This document shows, one piece after another, positions 1 to 11,766 of a stretch of DNA of 64,000 nucleotides. The notes beneath the pieces were generated by a model. The model saw only the letters and a list, made by a program, of their open reading frames with translations. It made no database searches and was not told the origin of the DNA. The DNA comes from Zymoseptoria tritici IPO323 (lineage: Eukaryota > Ascomycota > Dothideomycetes > Mycosphaerellales > Mycosphaerellaceae). The DNA lies in contig NC_018215.1 of the NCBI RefSeq assembly GCF_000219625.1, positions 1,488,001 to 1,552,000 of the forward strand, given 5' to 3'. The translations under genes were made by a program, and so were the position numbers. Within the stretch, counting starts at the first letter, position 1; the number at the start of each line of letters is the position of its first letter.

Positions 1-44
1 CATGGTCGCCTCCATGCACCGCGCTGACAGTGCCTCTACCATAG

Positions 45-2645
45 GTCTCGACCGAGTTCAATCTCATGTATCGGTTCCACAGCGTCATTTCACAGAAAGA
101 CGAAAAATGGTTCGAGGAGTTCTTCGCCAAAGAGTCCAAATTGAAGAAGCCTCTCTCGGAATGTACTCCTCGCGAGGTCCTCATCGCGCTACAGAAGTTT
201 GAAGGCACCATTGACGAAGACCCAAGCAAGCGAACTTTTGCAGGACTGCAGAGAGGCGCTGATGGGAAGTTCGCCGATGCTGATCTTGCCCGCGTGCTCA
301 AGGAGTGCATGGACGATACTGCGGGCAGATTTGGTCCGCGTCATGTGCCCAAGTCGCTACGGGCTATTGAGATGATGGGCATCAACCGAGCTCGACAATG
401 GTAAGCAACCTTCCTGGTCCACATCTTCCGCAGCCACTGACACCATGGCCAGGAACACGGCATCGCTGAACGAGTTCCGCAAGTTCTTCGGTCTCAAGCC
501 TCACGAGACCTTCGAAGACATCAACCCGGATCCCGAAATTGTCAACACTCTTCGCGGCTTCTATGGACATCCAGACTTGGTCGAGGCGTATCCTGCGATG
601 TGGCTCGAAGATGGAAAGCCAAGGATGGATCCAGGCCAAGGCGCCTGTGTGCCATATACAGTCGGAAGAGCCATCTTCTCCGATGCCGTCACTCTCGTAC
701 GCTCGGACAGATATTATACCATTGACTACACCGCTGCCTCATTGACCAACTGGGGCTTTACTGAAGTCCAGCAGGATCTGTCGACGTGAGTTTCCTATCA
801 ACCTCCTTCCATCGATATACTAACTCTCGCAGCATGGGAGGATCAATGATGTACAAGCTCATCCAGCGCGGCCTACCAGGCTGGTTCGCCTTCAACTCAG
901 TCGCCGTAATGCAGCCCTTCTTCTCCAAGAAGATGAACGCTCAAATCGCAACCGAGCTCGGCACGATCGGAGACTTCACACAGGACGATCCCAAAACCCC
1001 TCCAAAGCCCAAGATCGTGACCAAAGCAAGCACAGCACGCAAGATCCTGACGGACTCCACCAACTTTGTCGTGCCATGGGGCAAGGCGTACAGAGATCTC
1101 AACGACGGGCATGACTATTCGCACTTCATGTTGTCGGGTGATGCACCAGCGAACGTCGAGCAGAAGAAGCTGATGCACAGCTTGCTATTCAAGTCGCCTG
1201 ACTTCAAGAAGTTGGTTTCCGAAACGACCTTCCGCATCGCCGACAAGCACATCAAAGCGGAGATGTTCAGCATGGGCAAGGACTTCCTCGACGGCAAGCC
1301 AAAGTTCGAAGTCGACCTGGTCCGTGATGTTGCCATCCCTACCCTGGCGGAGTTGCTGTCGGACATCTTCTGCTTGGGCATCAAGACCGATGAGAATCCC
1401 ATCGGCACGTATAATGCCGCCGGCCTCACGAGGGATCTGCTCGCTCTCCGTACTTGGGGATTCGCCAACTTCGACCCGGCCCAGGCGTGGAGGCGCCGGC
1501 GTGAAGCTCGCGAAGCTGCAGACCGGCTACGCACTCGCGTCGTGGCACATCTGAAGCTCGTCACCGGCAGCAGCGACGGCGGTCTGGTCTCGAAAGCGAT
1601 CGGGTATCTGACCGGATCTTCCGCAGATCATCCACCCAAGGCCAACAGCCTTCGCTGGCACGGAATCAACACGGCGAGACAACTCCTCGCCGCTGGCAAC
1701 TCCTACTCCAAAACCGCCGAGATCCTCTTCCTCTCTGCTCTCGGCGGCATCGGCAGTCCAATCTCTCAATTCACCGAGTCGTACTACTGGCTTACTCAAT
1801 CCTCTTCCACTGGCCATGCCGCCGCGATCCAATCACTCGTATCTTCCAACGCGCCTGATCTCAACGATAAGCTGGAGAAATACATCCTTGAAGCCGAACG
1901 CATGACCTCGCTCGGCCGGGTCGCCCGCGTCGTCAAGTCGCCCGTCACCGTCGATGGAGTCTCCTACTCCCCCAGCGACGCCGTAATCCTCCTCATGGGC
2001 GTCAATGGAGCCGCCATGGACTCCGACTTGCACTCCAATCCATCAACCTTCGACCTCACTCGCCCTCGACGCAACTACCTCAACGGCGGCTACGGCTCAC
2101 ACGAGTGTCTCGGCCGCGAAATTAGCCTCTCCTTCTCCACCGCCCTCCTCCACGCCGCGACAGGCCTGCAACTCATGACCTGGGCTCCCGGCACCGGCGT
2201 CCTCCGTCCCATCTCCGCGCACAATAACCGCTTCTACCTCTCCGAAGACGGCGCGCACCTGACCTCCGATCCGACGACGTTAAAGTGTCATTTCCGTGCT
2301 TACACGCATGATCGCGGGGCGTTCCTGCCTCTCCCTCCGATTCCGAAAGAGATCATGCCGCCGAGTGAAGGCAAGGTGGAGAGAGGATTGAGGCCGTCGG
2401 ATATTGCGGAGGAGAAGAAGTACCTGATTGAGACGGGGAGTACGTACACGAAAGAGGAGATTGAGGTGTCGTATTCGGCGAATGCGCCGCCGGGAGCGAT
2501 TGTATTCGCAGGCGGAGATGGAGGGATTCAAAAGGCTGTTCGGAAGGAGTTCGTGAGGATGAATACGAAGATCAACCGGGAGGAGAAGAGGGAGGAGGGC
2601 AAGACGGATTTTGGTCATGGGCATTATCATCATCATCATAATTAG
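45..2645 (+). CDS. ppo: Psi-producing oxygenase (linoleate dioxygenase-P450 fusion), 3' part
   Basis: A fatty-acid oxygenase of the fungal Ppo/linoleate diol synthase family. The family's haem-peroxidase half oxygenates linoleate and its P450-like half rearranges the hydroperoxide to oxylipin (psi factor) signals. Three exons are visible: 45-400, 453-785 and 833-2645. They are separated by introns of 52 and 47 nt (branch sites CACTGAC and TACTAAC) and keep frame, giving 833 residues; the 5' end lies outside the window. The first exon follows an acceptor at 43-44 and begins VSTEFNLMYRFHS, the family motif holding the catalytic Tyr and proximal haem His. The P450 half keeps an ExxR-like EAERM and the haem-thiolate loop YGSHECLGRE, so Cys is present; PpoC-type proteins are reported to lack it, which argues for a PpoA-like enzyme. 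The tail is His-rich (HGHYHHHHN). It converges on the F-box gene, 34 bp away. Confidence 0.93.
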
Positions 2646-2679
2646 TTTGTAGTCTGGTGTTTGAGAAATGGCGCTGTGT

Positions 2680-4723
2680 TCATCGGACTTGTGCGTCCTC
2701 CGGCGTCCGATACGCCTCGTCCCACAATTCTTCGGGGAAGAGGCCATGGCAATCGTCGCAGCGCGCACAATTGTTGCAGCCACGAGTCGTCCATTGCCGG
2801 GAGAAGACATCGAAGACCTGATCTTCAAGATTCATGTTTCGCCGCGGACTCGACCGCAAAGCCATCGGATTCGGCGGCGTGAGGAGAAAGATGTCGCGAT
2901 GGATCAGAGGTTTGACATTGGTTCTGGTCCTGACGTCGACGCCGCGTTCTATGCCGGCCTTGATCGCTTTTTGGAGCCAGAGATGGGTTTTGGGGGCAAC
3001 GGGTAAGCCGTCATCTTGCCATAGTACACAAGGATCAATGTATATGGCCTTCATGTTCGGCCAGGTGTATTCGTCCTCGGAGATCGCAACTGGTTGACGG
3101 GCGCGTCTGTTGTAGTTTTCCACCTCTCTGGTGAGTAGAACTTCGCCCTCCACGTGGTCAGCTAGCCGACGAGCAAAGTCTCTTTCGTACATCTCTTCGA
3201 ATTTCAGTCTCTCCTCTTCAAATATCTCTGCCGCTTCGTAGATATTCTTGCAGCTAATCATGGCTGCGAGACCTTCGTTATACCACTTGGCCATCTCGTC
3301 GGGTGGAATCTCCCCGCATAGATCATCGAAATTTTCGGTGATGATGAGAACCTCCATCGGTCTCGGAAAACAGGGAATGACGAATTGGGGTGCCAAGCTC
3401 TCAATAACAGATGCACGACTGACGCCTTGAACGCCATTCGTTTGGATCCAAATATCGCGGTCACCGGTATCAAAGATGATGTCCTCGATCGTTGTTGAGA
3501 TTTGTCGTAGACCACTCTTACTGTCAGTCGGATAGTACCCGTCGAGCTCTTCCAGGCGATAGTATGACGAATTCGAGAATTAGGGAGCGTAGAGCATCAC
3601 ACTCTGGAATTGCGGGATGATGTCCTGCGCGTGCCCGATGGTGCTCTCTACGTCCAGTAGTGAACTGGAACGGAGGGCAACGTGGGTCAACTGCGAGGAT
3701 GGTCAGCCTAGGAGACAACATCTGGACTGTTCAACGGACCTCGTTCTTGCAGGCCTTCATGGTGCGCATCCTGGATCCGGGATCGTTGTGAGAGATTTCA
3801 TCCAGAAAGATTCGACGCACTGGAGAGCAACCCTCCACGAACTTGTTGTACTCATGTTCAACGGGAAAGTCGCAGTTCTCGTCGATCGCTCGAAAGTAAA
3901 TCGAGTCAAGGCCTGGTAAATTGAGTAATCTCGCAAAGACCACTGCGTGGTATTTGTCGTCCCGTCTCTCTTCTCCGTCTAGCCAAGTACAGGATTCGAC
4001 GCCGATTGCAATGCTTCTGAGTGTCTCCAAACCGGCCGGCCAGAGAACCTTTGCTTGATTGCTATAGTACCAGATGATTAGACATAGCCATGCTAGGCTG
4101 CTATTGCCAACAGGATCTCAATTTTGTGGTCGGCGTGGGACAAAGGACCCGCGAATGTACTTGACGCTGTCAAGCCTCGGGCAGAGGAGGAGGATGAGCA
4201 ATTTCATGAATCCGTGATCGCCTTCGGTAATTCCATCTCTCGTGCTCTCACGCATCCCACTTCCCATGTGATAGTTGCGCACGTGAGGCTCCGCAACAGA
4301 GAGTAGCCTCAACCTCACCTTGAGGCTCCACATCATGATATCGCTCCCGGTCTCCCTCTCCCTCACGCATCAACTTGAGAGGCCTCCAGTCCTCCCACTT
4401 CGCTCGACTAGTCCACCACATGTGGGAGAGATCAGCACAATCTCCTTTCAAGTGCAGTGCCTCGTTGCATACTCCACCTCGCGAACATGCCACGCCACAA
4501 TCGGGTCTGCAATGACCGCTCTCAGCAACTCTGGTACACTCGACGGCAACACGTCGGAGGAGACTCTGGCCTGATGATGTGCTCGATGGTGACGCCTGAG
4601 AATGTCCCGAAGAGAGGCCTTGAGGTGACTACACGTGCAAGCGAAGTCAAGGTGGGAGGATGGCGGCATGAACTCTGCGACGCGGCAGACGAGCTCCACG
4701 GGGAGGGAGAGGAGGTCTGTCAT
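2680..4723 (-). CDS. F-box-type protein, multi-exon, possibly damaged
   Basis: ATG at 4721-4723 opens MTDLLSLPVELVCRVAEFM, a clear F-box start; such proteins usually link substrates to SCF ubiquitin ligases through Skp1. Exon 1 (4473-4723) joins the next exon through a 65 nt intron (4408-4472), giving ...HVREVDRAKWEDWRPLKL. Further pieces are leucine-rich (KLLILLLCPRLDSVKYI near 4150-4200; LLNLPGLDSIYF near 3910), as in LRR-like F-box proteins. A 49 nt intron at 3691-3739 joins ...RTMKACKNE to LTHVALRSSSLLD. The last part, 2680 to about 3560, is one long frame ending near a Cys-rich CNNCARCDDC segment. The frame carries an in-frame TAA at 3580-3582 unless a 54 nt non-consensus intron is removed. 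One exon border around 4240-4330 could not be fixed. It is either a functional gene with an unusual intron or a recent pseudogene. Confidence 0.6.
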
Positions 4724-7031
4724 GATGGAAGGTCGCTGATATGGACTGCGGCGAAGGCGTGAGTTGTGTATCAGGCCCAAAGATTTTGTGCGATACGATG
4801 GTCGTGAGGAGTGAAGCTGAAGCAGAAAATATACCCCGCCATATCAAACCTTGTTACCTCCAGCTCTGCCTTGGTACAGATGCTAAACGGTATATTCATC
4901 AACGAACAATTTTCCTCAGAGATACTCAGCGCTCATTGCTTGCATCATACTGCTCCAGGGCTCCGGGTCCTCATATTCATTTCAACGTGTCCGTGCTGAT
5001 GATGACAGGCGTGTCGGCACATCATTGATAACACACCATGATATGCACGGCATCAGCTCGACCCACGACTCGTGTCCGACCCCGGGGAGCGACCCCTTCG
5101 CAATTCTACCGCCACTTGGCATTCGCAGTCTGGAGCGCCCGATCGCCGGTATCGAAAGCGAGCTTGCGGGAAGCTGGGAGAATCGAGCACTGCGAAGGAC
5201 CAAGAGTCACCGCCACGTACACACTCGTGGCACATAGTGGTCAAGCTCGAGGGCGGGACAGTGACTGCAAAACAGATGGTCTGCGTGGTCGATGAGACGT
5301 CAGCAAAATGAGACAATTATCGCCTCGATGATGGGGTGGCACAATGCTCCGACGGTTCGCATGAAAGCCAGCGCACGAAAACCTCGCCAGAACGCCTCGC
5401 TAGAACGCCTCGCTTACCATCCAGACGCAAGGCACAGAGTGACAGTCTATGACACCTGCAATCACTCCTCCATGCAGCCGTCCTGTCTGCTTTCGCCATG
5501 TGCAGAAATAATGTGGTTGAGATTCTTCTTGGTGAAGTCGACATGGCTTCAGGTGACCATTGGTGGGTCCACCCTTCGGAGACGATCCGAAGAAGGAAGC
5601 TACGTCGACGCCGTTGAAGACAGCCGAAGTCTGGTACGGTATGGCGTGTGGCGTCGTCGGCGATTGCCATTTCTGTCGACGTCAAACGGCTGGATCGCAG
5701 TGGAGGGGAGTGTGTACATCAACTGATTTATAGCCTGTCGAACGAGATGACGGCTGTCTTCAATACAAGACCACGAGGAACTGTCGTCCATGCATCCATC
5801 GAGAGATGTCGCCAGCGACCACGGTCCTTGTCCTTTGTGACGGGCAATGGACAAGGTTTGTACCTGCATTCGGGCAGCGGACGATCTAACGCGAAAGCTT
5901 ATACAACCCCGTGTCAGGCAATTTTGAGAAACGGCTTTGGCTTTTCAACCGGACATGTCCTTTTGCATGACCATACATCAGACCAGAGACGCTTCAGGAT
6001 CAAGCCTGTTGTCTATTGTTCCGACCCGACCGACGGAGATTTTGCCCCACGTCCGAAGGCGACGGAAACAGATGCGTGGTACAAGAACTTTCCTCATGTG
6101 TCCAGGGGTCGTCTGCGCGTTAGCTCGGCGACGCTACAAAGTATAAACCTGTTACGTCGGGGCTTGGGGAGGAGGTGATAGTTCTAGAGTGTGCTGAGAG
6201 ATGCATCGCGCGTCGACCATCCGTGTCGGAGTGGGTAGAGTGCTGGAACATGGGGGTGCCGCTCTGGTTCGGGTCGGCCCTGTTTGTGCGCTGTTCGACC
6301 AGGGGTGCATGCATTGATTGTATGAGATATTGACTTGGTGCAACATTGGCGGAGTGGGAGCTGGTTCGAGCGAGATTGCTCGTGGGATCCGGCGCATTGG
6401 GAGACGCTGTGTTCGGGATGAGGAAGAAGAAGATTGTTCCGAGCATAGAATGAGTATATGGAGGGGCCAATAACAACAGACAATGGTGTGTACTGTATAT
6501 GCATCAATCCAAGCCTGCGATACAAGATACCTGAGCGAACTAGTGGCCGGGATGTGCGATTAGTGTGAAGCCACCAGCGCGCGCCATCTGAACGGGGATC
6601 GCTAGTCAAACGACCAAAGGCAGATGGTCGTCGAGTGGAGAGTGCACCTTCTCGCCTTTCCTGCTTCAAGCCGCTTCTTCATTCTTGGCCTGTTCTTGCC
6701 TGTTCTCTTGCCTGCACTTCTCTTCCCTTTCTCCTGCGTGTGAGCCGTCTTCTTCGACCGGATGCCAGCAGTGCGAGCTGTGCCAGACCACTGTGCCGCA
6801 CCACTCCATCCACCCCCACAGTGATCAACGACCACATCCATTCTTTGAACGAACCTTCCACTTCACCTGCTCTTTCTCCGTCGCTCCTCCTCCCGCACTG
6901 CCGAATCGCTGCTGTTTCACCACTCTCAACGACATCCATCCGATACACGATTCCTTCCTTCGCACCGCAGCGAGAGGCTTGTCCTCTGCGACCATCTGCG
7001 GTGTCGCATTGCACTTTGATCATCGCCCAGC
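4724..7031. other. Gene-poor 2.3 kb interval
   Basis: No recognisable gene. Several open frames of 60-176 codons exist on both strands (for example 5292-5726 and 5648-6178 on +, 6120-6476 on -), but they overlap each other, share no family motif and lack convincing splice partners. A 12 bp unit GAACGCCTCGCT occurs twice in tandem near 5391-5413. From about 6650 to 6960 the + strand is pyrimidine-rich, as is common in fungal promoters, and leads into the membrane-protein gene that follows. Confidence 0.5.
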
Positions 7032-7991
7032 ATGATGGATCCTTCACCGGTCAGTCGACGGACTGCCGATCCTCTCAGACTGAACATGAACTGACACCTC
7101 CATGACAGAGCCTTCCACAACGTATGTCAGCGCTATACCAATACCACAATGCTCCCGAAGTCGCACCCGCACATGGTCTCGAATACGACGACAATGTATA
7201 TCCCTCCTCCGACAAGTACCCAGTGCTTCGCGAATCACCCGCCTCAGCGCATGACAGATACAATCGACATGCCTTTGACAATGACAACCGACCGCCGCGC
7301 ATCATTTTTGGAATGAAGATCAAGACTTTTCTGGTCGTAGCTGCGATTATGATTCTCATCGTGGTTGGTGCCGCAGTAGGAGGAGCAGTAGGCGGGAAAC
7401 AACTACGAGACCAGCACGAGGCGGACATGTTGTAAGTTGCATTGCCATCCCACCAAATCGGTCCTCTCGAAGCAAGGGCTACAAACCTCTTCACAAACAT
7501 CCCATTGTCCAGACCTCACACTGACCTCTCACAGCAACAACGCAACTTCACCCTCTCGCCCTTCGACCGCCTCCGCCTCCTCAACCTACAACGCCCCAGT
7601 CCCGACCTACGAACCCCTCTCCGACTGTCCGGACTCCGACAACACCCTCTACACCTCCTCCTTCGCCCACATCTCCGACACCTCCACCCTCACCACCTCC
7701 TCCAACACCTCGCACGCCTCCGCAGGCCTCTCCTTCACAAAACACTGCGCGCTCTCCAACCCCATCACCGACAAAGCGAAACTCACCTCCGCTTTCGTCT
7801 ACTCCTTCTCCGACTGCGTCGAAGTCTGCGCGGCGTACAATTATTGGGCGGATTCGAGCGAGTGTTCCGTGGCGGTGTATCAGAGCAATGCGACGAGGCC
7901 GGCGAATTGTTGGATCGGGAAGATTCCCGAGTTGAAGGCGAGTAGTTTAAAGCCGAAGGATGGGATTGATGTGGCGACTTTGGAGGAGTGA
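7032..7991 (+). CDS. Single-pass membrane protein with Cys-rich (PAN/apple-like) C-terminal domain
   Basis: Three exons (7032-7049, 7109-7431, 7535-7991; introns 59 and 103 nt, both with CTGAC branch sites) encode 265 residues. Starting at ATG 7032 puts MMDPSP in frame with the body; ATG 7124 is the alternative if the first intron is in the 5' UTR. A cytosolic N-terminus of about 85 residues rich in Tyr, Asp and His is followed by one hydrophobic segment (TFLVVAAIMILIVVGAAVGG) and then a Ser/Thr-rich linker that suggests an O-glycosylated extracellular stalk. The last 100 residues carry spaced Cys (KHCALSN, FSDCVEVCAAYNYW, SSECSVAV, PANCWIGK), the layout of fungal PAN/apple-like adhesion domains. 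A type II surface glycoprotein is the best reading; its ligand is unknown. Confidence 0.8.
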
Positions 7992-8421
7992 GAGAACGAA
8001 GGAAATGGTTTGGATTTTCTTTGGGTAGCGCACTGCGATGACGAGCGGGGCGTTGGGATTTTTTTCTTGGATCTTGGTCGATGGTGCTGATGAGATGGAT
8101 GTGACTGGACGAGAGAAGCTTTCATGATGGAGAATAGGAGATGCTTCCACGATCGAGGAAGAAAGGAGCTTCCAGAGTTTAATTCGGGAAGAGAACGCCA
8201 AAGGACGAAGATATGGGGCAGCCACGCCTATGAACAGAACAGGCAGAAGAGATCGACACAGACAGTCTTGAAGAAGACCAGGGCGGCGTAGGGCGGTAGT
8301 ACTCCTCTATAATGCCATCCCAAACAGCGGATGTTGAAAGGATCAACAGCATTTTAGTCAAGGGGCGGTTCCTCGTGTAATACACTTCAGCTTACTTGAT
8401 CAGTCACACGAGTTCCAACTC
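7992..8421. other. Convergent 3' intergenic region
   Basis: These 430 nt lie between the stops of the convergent membrane-protein and WD40 genes. They presumably hold both 3' UTRs. No reading frame, repeat or RNA gene is apparent. Confidence 0.5.
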
Positions 8422-11400
8422 TCAAACCCGCCAAATTTCCATTCCCACGCCAAACACAAGGACTCCATCCACATCTCCATCCTTCTTGCTCCCAGCTCTC
8501 AATCCCTCCACGCCCGCACAGTCTGCTACGGCCGAGAAGCGACTTCCTACAAACCGCACATCCACGCCATCGACGCCTTCTTTCGAGATGTCCACTTTCA
8601 CGCGCCAGAGTTTGAGACGTTGGTCGAGACTCGTCGTGCAGATCACCAATTCCTCCTTAGCGGGACTATGCATTGAAGTCGATTCGCTGAGAACACTCTT
8701 GTGTGATAGCACAACTAGTCCCGTTATCGCCGCGGCGTGCGCATTCGGTACGAGCAGCGTGCGCAATCCCGCTTCTGATCGAGAGCCCGTGTCGGAGATT
8801 TGAAGGCGGGTGATGCCGAGAGCGTTGTCGTCGCCGGTGGAGAGGAGGAGTGTTGTGCCGTCGGGTAGAGGGAGGGCGGTCAGGGAGAGGATGGAGTTCT
8901 GGTGCGCTTTGTGGCGTTGATGCCACTTGAATTCTGACTCTGCTGGGGTGGACAGAAGAGCGTCGGTGGAGGCAGGCGCAGACCAGATTGCGAGGTAGCC
9001 GTCTGTACTGGCTGTTATGAGTGGTGCTGGATTGTGGTCTCCGTTCGAAGGAACAGCGCCGGAAGCTGGGGGTGGTGATAGAACTTGCGTCAGACAGGAT
9101 GTCAGGTAAGAGCCTTGCGATAGGAGTGCCCAGTTTCGGTCGTGGTAAGACCAGGTGCGAAGCATCGAGTCGGAATACGTCATCGTGATGTGGAAGGTCG
9201 GCGACTCGACTGGTGTATCAGTAGTAGGATGAGCCGAAAAGTGCGTGATGCGAAGGTCAGAGCGGCCGCTGTTGGGGTGTGCAGACTGGCAGACCACTCC
9301 TATCCCGAGCTCAGGGACACCAAGAGCGATCTTCCAAACGTAGAACTCTTCGAATCCGCCGCTGGAGAAGAGGTGGAGCCCGTCTGGTGACCATTGCAGA
9401 TGCTGGATTCCGGTATTATGCTTCTGCAAGGTGTGTAAGGTCTGAAAGCCTTGCCGCTTGTTATACGTACTGAGCTTGATGTTGGTATCCTCCGCTCCAG
9501 TAGCAATAAGCTGTTGGCTAGCCCGCGATACTGCCACCGCCTTGATCTCTCTTCCATGACCACCAGCATTGAGTGTCTGGAAGGGCAACTCGATTTGTGA
9601 TTTCCAGTAAAGCTTGCTAGCTTTGATCCAGAAGAATGTCCCGCCATTTTCGAGGGGCTGAAAGGCCCATGTGCGATGCGCGCCGCCGCACTCAACGGTC
9701 ATGACTTCTTGTTGGGAAGTGATGTCGAAGACGACGAATTGTTTGCTGCGGAAGCCCCAGAGCCAGATGTGGCCAGCGGGAGAGTGACCGATGCCTTCGA
9801 TGTTGGGTCCAAAGGGTAGAGATAGCTGGTGGACGAGTTGTGTTTGTAGCTTCTCGACTGGTGACTGGAAAGCGTGTGCAGCGTACGTGCCGTCGCGGCC
9901 TGTGGAGAAGAGGACGTGTCGAGAATTGACCGAGCTGCCTGCGAATTTGAGGCTTGTGACAGCTTCTTTGCCGTGGACTGAGGTGAGAAGCGAGGTGTGT
10001 GTGATCGGGACAGCACCAGTCGTCGAGCTAACATCAAACATCGCAATAGAGCCGTTTCTTGAGCCTAAGACCACGACACTTGCAAGGCCTAGTGTAGTCC
10101 GCGCGTAACTTGTCACAACAAAATTCTCCGGCAACGCCAGCTCAATTTGCCGGGTGACGGTGTCGCTCTGATCATCAGTCACGACTGCGACTGAATTAGA
10201 CAGTAGTGTACAGAGCAGTGCCGAGTCGGAGTTGACTTGTGTGACCAGAAGACCGATCCACTCGGGAGACTGATCAAGATGCTCCGCGTGCTCAGAATCG
10301 GCAAACAAGGAAGCAATTTTGCGCCCCGTCGAGAGAATCTTGGTGATCCGGCCAGTTCTGTGAACATATGAATACACGTCACCTTGGTTTCCAGCTGCAA
10401 AACCATAGCCTGGCACGCTGGCCATGGTTGAATATCCTCGAAGGCCGTCAATGGTCGAGGACACTTCCTTGGAGTCAAGCTGAACACCACCATGAGACTG
10501 TAGCGTGACGAGCCTGCCGCTGTCAGTTGTTGCTAGAATACTATTGTGTGAGAGGAAGGCAAAGGTCCTGAAGCTGTCAGACTCTTGGCCGCATAGCAAA
10601 AGCTTGCGATCGACTTCAGAAGGACGATCTGCTCGTCGAAGTTTTGGCCATGACCGGATCGCGATCGAGCCGTCCGCTCCTCCTGTGGCGATACGGAGTG
10701 AGGGATCGATGGTCACTGACCAGATGTTCTTCCCGGTGTGGGACTTTTGCATGTGAGTCTGCCTCAAGACGTAAGGGTACTGTTCAATAGAGGGTCTGGT
10801 CGGCTCTGGCGTCCAGAAAATACAGCTTGCGTCCTCGCCGAATGAAACAATGGATAATTCGTCAATGCCAGCAGGCGCGGACCTCTTATTCGTCTCGTCA
10901 AGTAAGAAACGAGCAGTCCAGATCCTGGAACCATGACCCATGGCCTTGGCGAGGCACTGCGGAGCATGCTCATCTCCATCTCGATGCGAACCGAAGCCGG
11001 TCTCACGTTGCCCTTCAGCCAGCGTCGAGCTGTTCGGAGAAAGATCGGATATGTCCCACAGCCGGATTGTGCGATCGTCGCTACAGCTAGCAAGCACATG
11101 CATTCTTCCCTCAAAGGTGGAAGCAACAGCTTTCGACGAGATCTGGACTCCGAACACAGAACCATCGTGTGCTGAGAAGGTGTAATGTGTTTCATGCTTG
11201 ACGGACAATATTCCACCGTCCTCTGTCAGATTACACGACCACACTATGACATCTCCGAAAGCGGTCCCAGACGCAATGAGACACTCGTCTGCACTTAGCC
11301 ATGTAACATCTGCAGCGTAGAGAATGCAATTGGAGCCAGGCACAAGGAGATCGAGCTTAATGTCGAGAGCGTCATCCAGTGTCCCGATGCTCAGCGAATT

Positions 11401-11766
11401 GTGGGCCGTCACGATGGCAATCTTCGGTGCCTTCTCTGCTTGGACAGGAGCAAAGGCTGCGTCCAAGATCCAGTCGTCGTCTTCCTTCAGCGGACCCAAG
11501 TCCAGTTCAAGAGTGGTCCCTGATAATCGGGCCCTGAGCTGGCGAAGAAGACGACCGCCCCAGACTATAACTTGAGAATCCTCTCCTCTTTCGTTGCTAA
11601 CAACAATTCCATGGACAGCCTGGCCATCGAAGACCTCAACCTTCGCTAGCAGAATCTTCTTCTTGACATCGTAAGCCTTGATGAAGGTTCCTTCTCCGGC
11701 GAGAAGCACATATTGATGCCAGAATCCGAGCGCTGTCACCGGGACGCGGTGATGCTCATGTTGCAT
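8422..11766 (-). CDS. WD40-repeat protein, WDR6/Trm734 (Rtt10) type
   Basis: One uninterrupted exon of 1,114 residues. The chosen ATG at 11764-11766 gives MQHEHHRVPVTALGFWHQYV; the frame opens 13 codons earlier without a better start. Characteristic early text is YVLLAGEGTFIKAYDVK, followed by many WD-type blades (VLASCSDDRTIRLWDIS, LIATGAEDTNIKLSTYNK, HLQWSPDGLHLFSSGG, ICTTSLDQRLKLWRV). Length and order match WDR6 of animals and Trm734/Rtt10 of yeast. In yeast this family partners the methyltransferase Trm7 in 2'-O-methylation of tRNA anticodon loops, and it has also been linked to endosomal recycling. It diverges from the neighbouring Atg28-like gene across a 346 bp shared upstream region. 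The family call is firm; the exact substrate is inferred from orthology. Confidence 0.87.
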   Translation of the reverse strand: MQHEHHRVPVTALGFWHQYVLLAGEGTFIKAYDVKKKILLAKVEVFDGQAVHGIVVSNERGEDSQVIVWGGRLLRQLRARLSGTTLELDLGPLKEDDDWILDAAFAPVQAEKAPKIAIVTAHNSLSIGTLDDALDIKLDLLVPGSNCILYAADVTWLSADECLIASGTAFGDVIVWSCNLTEDGGILSVKHETHYTFSAHDGSVFGVQISSKAVASTFEGRMHVLASCSDDRTIRLWDISDLSPNSSTLAEGQRETGFGSHRDGDEHAPQCLAKAMGHGSRIWTARFLLDETNKRSAPAGIDELSIVSFGEDASCIFWTPEPTRPSIEQYPYVLRQTHMQKSHTGKNIWSVTIDPSLRIATGGADGSIAIRSWPKLRRADRPSEVDRKLLLCGQESDSFRTFAFLSHNSILATTDSGRLVTLQSHGGVQLDSKEVSSTIDGLRGYSTMASVPGYGFAAGNQGDVYSYVHRTGRITKILSTGRKIASLFADSEHAEHLDQSPEWIGLLVTQVNSDSALLCTLLSNSVAVVTDDQSDTVTRQIELALPENFVVTSYARTTLGLASVVVLGSRNGSIAMFDVSSTTGAVPITHTSLLTSVHGKEAVTSLKFAGSSVNSRHVLFSTGRDGTYAAHAFQSPVEKLQTQLVHQLSLPFGPNIEGIGHSPAGHIWLWGFRSKQFVVFDITSQQEVMTVECGGAHRTWAFQPLENGGTFFWIKASKLYWKSQIELPFQTLNAGGHGREIKAVAVSRASQQLIATGAEDTNIKLSTYNKRQGFQTLHTLQKHNTGIQHLQWSPDGLHLFSSGGFEEFYVWKIALGVPELGIGVVCQSAHPNSGRSDLRITHFSAHPTTDTPVESPTFHITMTYSDSMLRTWSYHDRNWALLSQGSYLTSCLTQVLSPPPASGAVPSNGDHNPAPLITASTDGYLAIWSAPASTDALLSTPAESEFKWHQRHKAHQNSILSLTALPLPDGTTLLLSTGDDNALGITRLQISDTGSRSEAGLRTLLVPNAHAAAITGLVVLSHKSVLSESTSMHSPAKEELVICTTSLDQRLKLWRVKVDISKEGVDGVDVRFVGSRFSAVADCAGVEGLRAGSKKDGDVDGVLVFGVGMEIWRV

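Noticed and set aside
1115..1564. 149-codon minus-strand frame inside the oxygenase gene
   Set aside because: Antisense shadow of a well-supported coding exon.
2620..2645. C-terminal poly-His as an engineered tag
   Set aside because: It is encoded in native context (CATCATCATCATAAT before TAG) with no vector sequence; natural His-rich tails occur in fungi.
1..4723. Secondary-metabolite or oxylipin gene cluster around the oxygenase
   Set aside because: Neighbours are an F-box-type gene and unrelated housekeeping genes; no synthase, transporter or pathway regulator is nearby in the window.
5292..6178. Two overlapping plus-strand open frames of 144 and 176 codons
   Set aside because: No recognisable domain, overlapping each other and minus frames, no convincing splice partners; chance frames in GC-balanced DNA are expected at this length.
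8396..8803. 135-codon plus-strand frame at the end of the WD40 gene
   Set aside because: Almost entirely antisense to the C-terminal coding part; low-complexity Ser/Pro product.
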